In this document: piece by piece, positions 1-4,953 of the stretch
Layout of the letters: each line of letters begins with the position of its first letter
How positions within the stretch are numbered: the stretch's first letter is position 1
From: Acidobacteriota bacterium
GTDB taxonomy: Bacteria > Acidobacteriota > Terriglobia > Terriglobales > Acidobacteriaceae
Direction of reading: 5' to 3'
DNA length: 15,468 nt
Assembly: GCA_021779695.1 (NCBI GenBank)
Contig: JAJYAE010000066.1
Location: 1-15,468, forward strand
The notes under the pieces: model-generated
Seen by the model: only the letters and a program-made list of their open reading frames with translations
Database searches by the model: none
Told to the model about the DNA's origin: nothing
Program-made: the position numbers and the translations under genes

Positions 1-61
1 ATCGCAGAAAAACGGTAGCTCATGTCAATGAATCGTACACCCGACGGGAAAACAGGATTTC

Positions 62-141
62 TGGGCCTATCACCGGCCAGGCGTCAGACTCAGCGTTCAG
101 AATCCAATAAGCTCCCGCACGACCGGCGATACGGACGTTAC
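62..141 (+). repeat. Interspersed repeat family A, copy 1 (two half-units)
   Basis: This stretch carries the core GGGCCTATCACCGGCC (63-78), then AGCGTTCAGAATCC (92-105), a second degenerate core ending ACCGGC (about 111-127) and CGTTAC (136-141). The order of these blocks matches the copy at 4650-4790 almost block for block, so the two are homologous rather than chance matches. It lies outside any gene, downstream of the minus-strand small membrane gene. Bases 1-61 show nothing I can recognise. Confidence 0.6.
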
Positions 142-170
142 ATCGGAGGTTGACAACCGAGTCGCTCCGC

Positions 171-431
171 TCAAGATTGCGCTTTCGGGTGAGCCAGCGA
201 GGTGATCACCCAAAAGAGCAATGCGTAAGCCGAACCGTTCAGGAGCGGCATGAGGACCAATGCCTTGTTCCCTTCGATGATCCAGAACGGGCAGGTCACA
301 TAAACGGCACCCCAGAAGAGGCGGCTTCCGAGTCCTTCAGGGACGTTGAACAATAGGAATCCGAGAATGCCCCAGAACAATGGAACCAAAGCGCCTATTG
401 CAAATCCGACTATGAGGGTTCGGGTCTTCAT
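171..431 (-). CDS. Small three-helix membrane protein, function unknown
   Basis: The 86-residue product is almost entirely hydrophobic. Likely membrane segments lie near residues 5-29, 37-52 and 57-79, separated by short polar turns, with a positively charged start (MKTR) and a polar tail (HPKAQS). I do not recognise the family. It sits 127 bases downstream of the DinB-family gene on the same strand, and a hairpin lies between them, so it may or may not be cotranscribed. No strong Shine-Dalgarno sequence precedes the ATG; only a weak AGGT is visible. The regular alternation of hydrophobic helices and loops makes a real gene more likely than a chance frame. A small overlapping frame on the opposite strand (150-356) has no such character. 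Confidence 0.55.
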   Translation of the reverse strand: MKTRTLIVGFAIGALVPLFWGILGFLLFNVPEGLGSRLFWGAVYVTCPFWIIEGNKALVLMPLLNGSAYALLFWVITSLAHPKAQS

Positions 432-478
432 CGCCAGGGACCTGTGCGGACCATCATACCCGTCGCTGGTGCCGCTGC

Positions 479-510
479 GAAGGTTCCGGGCGTATCACCG
501 CCCAACCTTC
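479..510. repeat. Perfect-arm hairpin containing the repeat A core
   Basis: GAAGGTT (479-485) pairs with AACCTTC (504-510), and GGGCG (488-492) pairs with CGCCC (499-503). This gives a 12-bp stem with a 2-base bulge and a TATCAC loop. The loop side matches the core of the interspersed repeat (GGGC-n-TATCACCGCC). There is no T-run on either strand, so it is not a standard intrinsic terminator. It could still insulate the DinB-family gene from the membrane protein gene. Confidence 0.5.
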
Positions 511-558
511 CTTATGAATTTGGCAAACACGCTGGCAGCCGTCACTCCGGCGACGCGG

Positions 559-1041
559 TCAGTCACGCTCCCAGAAATGCGGTGGCTCGATTCCGAGGGT
601 GCGCAGATAAACGTACCCCTGGCCTCGATGATGAATTTCGTTGTCGATGGCGTATTGAATGGTTACGACCCCGGGATTCTCCCATTGGCCGAACGCCTTG
701 TCTACTTCACTGAACCGGTGCGGCGGGATCCTAGGAAACTCTTCATTCAGCCTTGCCGTCTGCGCATCCCAGAGGCGAAGAAGTTCGCTTTTGCTGCTGG
801 GCTTCGATCCTTTGTACTCCTCCCACTTTCCCGTGGATACGCCTTCCACGATGGGCACAGCCATTTGTATGAATTCCCAGGCCATTTCCGAAAAGGGCCT
901 CATGCCGCCCACGGAAAACTGAAAGAGCTTGTCCTCAGGAAATGCCTCAATGGTTTTGCGGGTCAGTCTCCTATGGCCTTGCCAGTTCTTGAGCAGATCA
1001 TCTGCCGTAAGCACATTGATTGCTGCCGTTGCACTCGTCAT
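559..1041 (-). CDS. DinB-family (DinB/YfiT four-helix) protein
   Basis: The 160-residue product has the length and helical pattern of the DinB/YfiT-like superfamily of metal-dependent four-helix proteins. Some members are thiol S-transferases or are damage-inducible, but most have no known substrate. The best motif is NEIHHRGQ near residues 134-141, where His137/His138 match the usual C-terminal metal ligands. The His usually found in helix 2 is not evident (the segment reads SEMAWEFIQM), so metal binding may be altered. The start is well supported: AAGGAGG (1050-1056 on the complementary strand) lies 8 bases before the ATG. The gene diverges from a WYL-domain regulator across a 96-base gap, so that regulator probably controls it. 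I cannot infer the enzyme activity. Confidence 0.85.
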   Translation of the reverse strand: MTSATAAINVLTADDLLKNWQGHRRLTRKTIEAFPEDKLFQFSVGGMRPFSEMAWEFIQMAVPIVEGVSTGKWEEYKGSKPSSKSELLRLWDAQTARLNEEFPRIPPHRFSEVDKAFGQWENPGVVTIQYAIDNEIHHRGQGYVYLRTLGIEPPHFWERD

Positions 1042-1068
1042 CTCTACAACCTCCTTGTGTCCCGTTGG

Positions 1069-1087
1069 GGTACTGTTTGAGAGTACC
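1069..1087. promoter_or_regulatory. Inverted repeat GGTACT-N7-AGTACC, candidate regulator site
   Basis: Perfect 6-base arms (1069-1074 and 1082-1087) are separated by 7 bases. The site lies in the divergent gap between the DinB-family gene and the WYL regulator, closer to the DinB gene's ribosome binding site. Site spacing and position suit a dimeric HTH protein. Assigning it to the adjacent WYL regulator is inference. Confidence 0.4.
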
Positions 1088-1096
1088 GGGCATTCC

Positions 1097-1111
1097 CGAC
1101 AGATAGTGTCG
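1097..1111. promoter_or_regulatory. Inverted repeat CGACA-N5-TGTCG, candidate regulator site
   Basis: This second perfect inverted repeat in the same divergent gap has 5-base arms and a 5-base spacer. It lies 26 bases upstream of the regulator's start codon, where it could overlap that gene's promoter or transcription start. No convincing -35/-10 pair is visible in either direction, so promoter positions remain open. Confidence 0.35.
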
Positions 1112-1137
1112 TAAATTCGAATGAGAATGGATTTTGT

Positions 1138-2142
1138 ATGTATGACCCGATCATGCGCGTTCTCACAGTACTGGAGATTCTGCAGGCGCGCGACTCTGTA
1201 ACCGGGGCGGAATTGGCGGATAGGCTCGAAGTGGATCTGCGCACCGTGCAGCGTTACATCGTCCGCCTCAAGGATTTGAGCATTCCCATTGAATCATCGC
1301 GAGGAGTGGGCGGAGCGTATCGATTGCGACCCGGATTTCGACTGCCTCCGCTTCTGTTGACGAATGAGGAAGCGTTTGCCCTGTCTCTCGGACTACGAGC
1401 ATTGCGTCAGATTGGCTTGTCGGCATTTGCCCCTGCCACGGAAGGAGCGCTCGCCAAATTGGGACGGGTGCTGCCGAATGCGTTGCGCGAGAGCATCCAG
1501 ACGGTTGATGAAGTGGTAGCCATTGAGCCCGGCCCTTGGGTGGTATCGACTTCGGTAGACTGTCTGATCCGCTCTGCATCAGCCATTCGAACCGGTCACA
1601 GGGTCCGATTTGCCTATCAGTCGCATAGCGGTGCCGCGTCCCGGCGGGAGATTGAACCCTATGCGGTGGTCCACACCGATGGGCGCTGGTACCTGATTGG
1701 CTACTGCATGTCGCGGCACGCACTGCGAACCTTTCGCCTGGATCGAGTGACGGAGATCGAGACTTGCAGGGCGACCTTCCGCCGCCCCCAGGATTTTGAT
1801 GCGCGCATTCACCTGAAGGAGCGCATGCCGTTCGTCCAGTCGAACTACCAGATCGACGTTTGGATCGATATGCCAGTCGAAGAGGCGCAGCAGACCTTTG
1901 CTCCGTGGAGAGTTGTTACTGAGCAGCAGGACGGTGGCACACGATTGCGTTGCGGGCGAGACCGCCTGGGCATGTTTGCGGCGATGCTGTTGAGTACCGA
2001 ACACCAGATCGTAGTCTATAGCCCAGTAGAGTTGAAGGAGACCTTCAAGGAACTGGCTCAGCGGGCGCTGCTGGCGACAACAAATCCGAAACGGAGTATG
2101 AGACAAAAAATGCGTTCATCACAAAAGCGTTCCCAGACGTAG
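1138..2142 (+). CDS. YafY-type transcriptional regulator (HTH + WYL domain)
   Basis: The 334-residue protein starts with a winged HTH of the DeoR/HTH_11 kind (about residues 5-60). It includes GAELADRLEVDLRTVQRYI, the helix-turn-helix, and GVGGAYRLRPG, the wing. A WYL domain follows at about 140-210, with the name-giving W184-Y185-L186 in DGRWYLIGYC and a downstream RTFRLDRV strand. A WCX-like C-terminal region completes the family layout. WYL proteins sense small ligands or single-stranded nucleic acid and act as local regulators. The start MYDPIMRVLTVLEIL is the usual opening of YafY relatives. No strong Shine-Dalgarno is seen. Divergence from the DinB-family gene and the palindromes between them suggest it regulates that gene and itself. 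Confidence 0.9.
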   Translation: MYDPIMRVLTVLEILQARDSVTGAELADRLEVDLRTVQRYIVRLKDLSIPIESSRGVGGAYRLRPGFRLPPLLLTNEEAFALSLGLRALRQIGLSAFAPATEGALAKLGRVLPNALRESIQTVDEVVAIEPGPWVVSTSVDCLIRSASAIRTGHRVRFAYQSHSGAASRREIEPYAVVHTDGRWYLIGYCMSRHALRTFRLDRVTEIETCRATFRRPQDFDARIHLKERMPFVQSNYQIDVWIDMPVEEAQQTFAPWRVVTEQQDGGTRLRCGRDRLGMFAAMLLSTEHQIVVYSPVELKETFKELAQRALLATTNPKRSMRQKMRSSQKRSQT

Positions 2143-2250
2143 TTCGAAAAGCAGCGGAACCCAGACCGAAGATCACTGCGCTACCCGATCGCCGAACTGA
2201 CGGCACCGCGCGTCAATAATGGGCGGCTCAGCGCCATATTCGCGGACTGC

Positions 2251-2270
2251 GGGCCTATCACCGCCGATGG
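2251..2270 (+). repeat. Interspersed repeat family A, short core copy
   Basis: GGGCCTATCACCGCCGATGG matches the copy at 9355-9374 (GGGCCTATCACCGCCGATGA) at 19 of 20 bases and shares its core with the copy at 63-78. Only the core is recognisable here; the CGTTACAAAGTAAGC module found in other copies is missing. Confidence 0.6.
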
Positions 2271-2305
2271 AGAGATTGGAAAGTAGTAAACGTTTGAGCC
2301 ACTCT

Positions 2306-2417
2306 GGCCCGCCCGATGCAAGCGGGCCCTTCAGTAGCGACCAGGCTCTCAGCCTCTGTACCCGCGCCCCAGGGGCGGCTTCGCCGAGGTGAGCTGCGGC
2401 CCGGCGATCGAGCTCAC
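2306..2417. other. Cluster of GC-rich inverted repeats, possible structured RNA or DNA
   Basis: Four perfect inverted repeats lie within 112 bases. They are GGCCCGC-N9-GCGGGCC (2306-2328), CGCCCC-A-GGGGCG (2365-2377), GGCG-GCTT-CGCC (2374-2385, overlapping the previous one) and GTGAGCT-N15-AGCTCAC (2389-2417). None is followed by a T-run, so none is a canonical terminator, although the first could end the WYL regulator transcript 160 bases after its stop. I cannot assign it to a known RNA family. Confidence 0.35.
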
Positions 2418-2429
2418 GCTGAGAGAGTC

Positions 2430-2471
2430 GCCGATCACTCGGGCGCGCCGCCGCTAATGGGTATCCAACTT
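2430..2471 (+). repeat. Repeat family B, copy 1
   Basis: This segment reads GCCGATCAC, then CGCGCCGCCGCTAATGG, then TCCAACTT. The same blocks in the same order and nearly the same spacing recur at 14082-14122 (GCCGACCAC, CGCGCCGCCGTTAATGG, TCCAACTT). Both copies are intergenic and on the plus strand. Confidence 0.55.
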
Positions 2472-2622
2472 GCCATGCTCGAAGTACATACGTGAATTTC
2501 TGTACACTCGCCGACTGAGCGCTAGGAAGTATGGACGACTGGCAGCCAGGTGATTGCAGGAGAATATGGCCCGCCTCTTATGGCGGAGATAAAATGGGCC
2601 AATCTTCGGGTGGAGCGTCGAG

Positions 2623-3855
2623 ATGCCAGGGAAAGATTTGCTCTTCAAGAGAGAGTTCACCGTTACAACCCTAAATGAGTTTACGGACCTAATGGATTCA
2701 GTTCGCGACGTTTGGGACTTCGATGCAGAAGACGTCTGCAGACCTTGGTTTCGAGGGCAGCAAAGAAAACACTGGGATTTGGTCCCGTCGATTTTCAGGA
2801 TCGGTGATTTCGATCGGGAGACCGAGGACGACATTTGCGAGGAGTTTGCAACCCGAGCTCCGGCGCTGAGCCGCTTTGAGCCGTTCCCGACGAATAACTG
2901 GGATCTCTTCTTTCTCATGCAGCACTACGGCGCACCGACACGTCTTTTGGACTGGACGGAAAGCCCCCTGATCGCACTCTACTTCGCGGTGCGGGATAAC
3001 CCCGGACACTACGATTCGTCAGTCTGGATGCTCAATCCATATAAGCTAAACCTGCGTGTGATCCATAAGGATGAGGTAATCTCCCCCAGCGCCCAGGGCG
3101 TCAGCAAAACAGATGTAAAAAGGGTCGCGCCTTGGCTGCCAGAGCGATGGTCAAAGCGCAAGATACCCCAGGATCCTCTTGCGGTCTTCCCAACCCATAT
3201 CGCCAGGCGCATTAGCAGCCAGCGCGCGTGTTTCACGGTTCACGGTAGCGATAGGCTAAGCTTCCTTAGACTCGCGCGGCGGACAGATTCTTGCCTTAAG
3301 AAGATCATCCTCCCAGGTCGCTCGGTGAAAGCTATCCAGTATGCTCTCGCACATATAGGAATTGACGACACAACGATATTCCCGGACTTGGAGGGCCTTG
3401 GGAGGGCGCTTGGAGCGAGCTATCGCGATTTGAAGGAGGAATTACCACATTCTGGAGTGTTTGTCCGACTGAGGCCGTCGAAGCTGCACAGATCTGGTGT
3501 CGGCGTCTTCGCAATCAAGCGCATTCCGAAGGGTAAGCCAATCTTTGCTGGCGAGAATGAAGAGGTCTTGTGGGTAAGAAATGCGCTAATCCCAAAAGAT
3601 GGGCCAGTTCGGAAGATGTACGATGATTTTTCAATTATTGACGGTGATTTTTATGGCTGCCCAACCTCATTTAATCGGCTTACTCCCGCTTGGTTCCTCA
3701 ACGAATCAAAGCGCCCAAACGCCCGCTGCGATGATAATTATGCGTTCATTGCCATTCGCGATATACGGGCGGGGGAAGAGATAACGGTCGATTACGCTAC
3801 GTTCAGCGATTATCCGGCACGTAGCCCCGTCAAGAGGCGAAAATCGAAGCACTGA
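2623..3855 (+). CDS. FRG domain-SET domain fusion protein
   Basis: The 410-residue protein has two recognisable parts. Residues about 15-270 form an FRG domain, a family of unknown function found in bacteria, archaea and phages. They carry the name-giving PWFRGQ (41-46), the hallmark QHYGAPTRLLDWTESP (100-115), RRISSQRACFTVHG (195-208) and FPDLEGLGRAL (253-263). Residues about 278-398 form a SET domain, the fold of S-adenosylmethionine-dependent lysine methyltransferases. There, SGVGVFAIKRIPKG (291-304) is the SAM-side start, WFLNESKRPNA (357-367) matches the N-H-S-x-x-P-N motif with Glu for His, and AGEEITVDY (383-391) holds the catalytic-type Tyr391. No post-SET cysteine cluster follows; the tail is basic (RRKSKH). 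A stop (2590-2592) upstream in frame fixes ATG 2623 as the first possible start. A GGAG lies about 9 bases upstream. It is monocistronic and flanked by repeats. The domain calls are firm; the role (defence or protein modification) is open. Confidence 0.85.
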   Translation: MPGKDLLFKREFTVTTLNEFTDLMDSVRDVWDFDAEDVCRPWFRGQQRKHWDLVPSIFRIGDFDRETEDDICEEFATRAPALSRFEPFPTNNWDLFFLMQHYGAPTRLLDWTESPLIALYFAVRDNPGHYDSSVWMLNPYKLNLRVIHKDEVISPSAQGVSKTDVKRVAPWLPERWSKRKIPQDPLAVFPTHIARRISSQRACFTVHGSDRLSFLRLARRTDSCLKKIILPGRSVKAIQYALAHIGIDDTTIFPDLEGLGRALGASYRDLKEELPHSGVFVRLRPSKLHRSGVGVFAIKRIPKGKPIFAGENEEVLWVRNALIPKDGPVRKMYDDFSIIDGDFYGCPTSFNRLTPAWFLNESKRPNARCDDNYAFIAIRDIRAGEEITVDYATFSDYPARSPVKRRKSKH

Positions 3856-4012
3856 GTCAGAAGGATCTGTGCCCCGATTATCGCGGCGTTATTGCGATGA
3901 GCTGGCGGAATGGGACAGGCAGGCGGGTCGTTTTCGATGCGCGGCGCAGCGGCCACAACAAGGTCGATCTCGGCAAACGGGATTCTCGCAGACTCGCGGA
4001 GCTGAACATAGT

Positions 4013-4110
4013 CCAACGTACTGAACCCGGCAAGGGCCCGTACGACCGCCCACCGTCGCGTTACAAAGTAAGCAACATCCGCGGAAAGAATAGCTAGCGG
4101 TGGCTCGCGT
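4013..4110 (+). repeat. Interspersed repeat family A, long copy 3
   Basis: It reads CTGAACCCGGCAAGGGCCCG (4021-4040), then GACCGCCCA, then a 28-base block at 4055-4082 (containing CGTTACAAAGTAAGC) that is identical to 15312-15339. GAAAG and a TAGC-like element follow. It lies about 160 bases downstream of the FRG-SET stop codon. Confidence 0.75.
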
Positions 4111-4191
4111 CGTTGAACACTCGTCGGGTTGTGATCCGCTCCCGTCAGAGTTTTTGGAACATAGCAGGAGCTTTTGGTGTCCAAATAAGAA

Positions 4192-4425
4192 ATGTCCAAC
4201 GCACGACTCGAAAGAAATTCTAGCGATGCGAAGTTGGCGACTTCGCTAGCGAAACTTTGGCCGAACCGAGAGCATGAATCCAGCGCTGTTGCCGGACTGC
4301 TATGCCGCACGGGCATCCACTACTGGCGAAGACTGGATGTGTCTGACCTCGCCCCAGATAGGAAAGTTCGTTTTTGTTTCTGGTGTTCAATTGTTGAGAT
4401 CGACGGCACAGTGTACACACCATAG
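4192..4425 (+). CDS. Possible small Cys-X2-Cys (zinc-ribbon-like) protein
   Basis: The 77-residue frame has an unremarkable N-terminal third. Its C-terminal half looks like a real small metal-binding protein: GLLCRTGIHYWRR (about 35-47) gives Cys38 and His43, and RFCFWCSIVEIDGTVY (about 60-75) gives the pair Cys62/Cys65. The order C-x4-H, then C-x2-C, followed by a short beta segment, resembles small phage- or mobile-associated zinc-binding proteins of the DUF1660 kind. That comparison is from memory and is not tested. The start is uncertain because no Shine-Dalgarno sequence is evident before ATG 4192. It sits alone between two copies of repeat A. It may be a remnant or a chance frame. Confidence 0.35.
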   Translation: MSNARLERNSSDAKLATSLAKLWPNREHESSAVAGLLCRTGIHYWRRLDVSDLAPDRKVRFCFWCSIVEIDGTVYTP

Positions 4426-4649
4426 CTCACGGGTTCCGCCGAGCAGGTCCTGCTAACGGCGTCTGCTACATGACTCCCTGGCTGTAGCCTGCTGCCGGAA
4501 AGTTGGCGCGTAGCCGAATTCGGGACCTAACCGCTTTCATTCGCGTGTCAGGCTTTTCGATCCGAAATGTCTAGAAAGTTATGCGTTTTACCTGTATTTG
4601 CCTGTGAAAGGCGCCACCGTTACGGACAATGCTACCGGTGGGCCCAGAA

Positions 4650-4790
4650 TTCTGAATCCAGCGTGAGGCCCTTGACCGGCCATCGGAGGCCAGCGTTCGA
4701 ATCCGGCAAGGGCCTGTGTAACCGGCTACCATCTCGTTACAAAGTAAGCAACACCCGCGGGAAGGAAAGCGGAGCGGTTGCAAGTATCAC
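4650..4790 (+). repeat. Interspersed repeat family A, longest copy 4
   Basis: It contains two core units: GGCCCTTGACCGGCCATCGG (4667-4686), then CAGCGTTCGAATCCGGCAAG (4691-4710) with GGCCTGTGTAACCGGC. The CGTTACAAAGTAAGCAACA module (4735-4753) and GGAGCGGTTGC follow. The two-unit arrangement mirrors copy 1 at 62-141, and the 3' module matches copies 3 and 8. The block GTTCGAATCC resembles a tRNA T-loop, but no tRNA surrounds it. Confidence 0.75.
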
Positions 4791-4953
4791 TGGGCACCGG
4801 CAGACTTAGCGTAATGAATATGGTCTCGATCAAAGTCTGGCCGATTCGCACCAACTCGAAGAACGGAGACTTTCGGAACGGCACGTTGAGAAATCGATGC
4901 TTCGTTTCTGTCTCATTAAAACTCTTAAAGAGTCCTACCAACCCGTCTTCGGA

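Larger units (their letters stand above)
2143..2622. other. 480-base gap: repeats and GC-rich hairpins, no convincing gene
   Basis: Between the WYL regulator and the FRG-SET gene I find no credible coding frame. The gap holds a short repeat A core (2251-2270), a cluster of GC-rich inverted repeats (2306-2417), a repeat B copy (2430-2471), an inverted repeat GTACA-N12-TGTAC (2484-2505) and a small hairpin CCGCC-N6-GGCGG (2571-2586). The last ends 36 bases before the FRG-SET start codon and might affect its translation. No clear promoter hexamer pair was found. Confidence 0.6.
3856..4953. other. 1.1-kb gap: two repeat A copies and one possible small gene
   Basis: The gap separates the FRG-SET gene from the convergent permease operon. 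It holds repeat A copies at 4013-4110 and 4650-4790 and a possible small CxxC protein gene (4192-4425). Frames at 3897-4097 and 4567-4809 are open but run through the repeat and share the repeat-derived translation SRYKVSN, so I do not call them genes. A palindrome, ACTCTTAAAGAGT (4921-4933), lies just past the permease stop codon and is followed by TTTT on the minus strand. It may act as a weak terminator. Confidence 0.6.

Noticed and set aside
346..1080. Long plus-strand open frame of 244 codons
   Set aside because: It lies antisense to the DinB-family and small membrane genes, its translation has no recognisable motif, and the DinB gene has a strong ribosome binding site and family motif.
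1579..2106. Minus-strand frame of 175 codons inside the WYL regulator
   Set aside because: It is the antisense shadow of a gene with clear HTH and WYL motifs.
4691..4712. tRNA-like T-loop block GTTCGAATCC
   Set aside because: No acceptor stem, D-arm or anticodon arm fits around it, and the block recurs in altered form in the other repeat A copies, so it belongs to the repeat.
4921..4933. Palindrome ACTCTTAAAGAGT past the permease stop as a terminator
   Set aside because: The stem is AT-rich and leaves almost no loop. It is mentioned in the gap entry but is too weak to call as a separate terminator.
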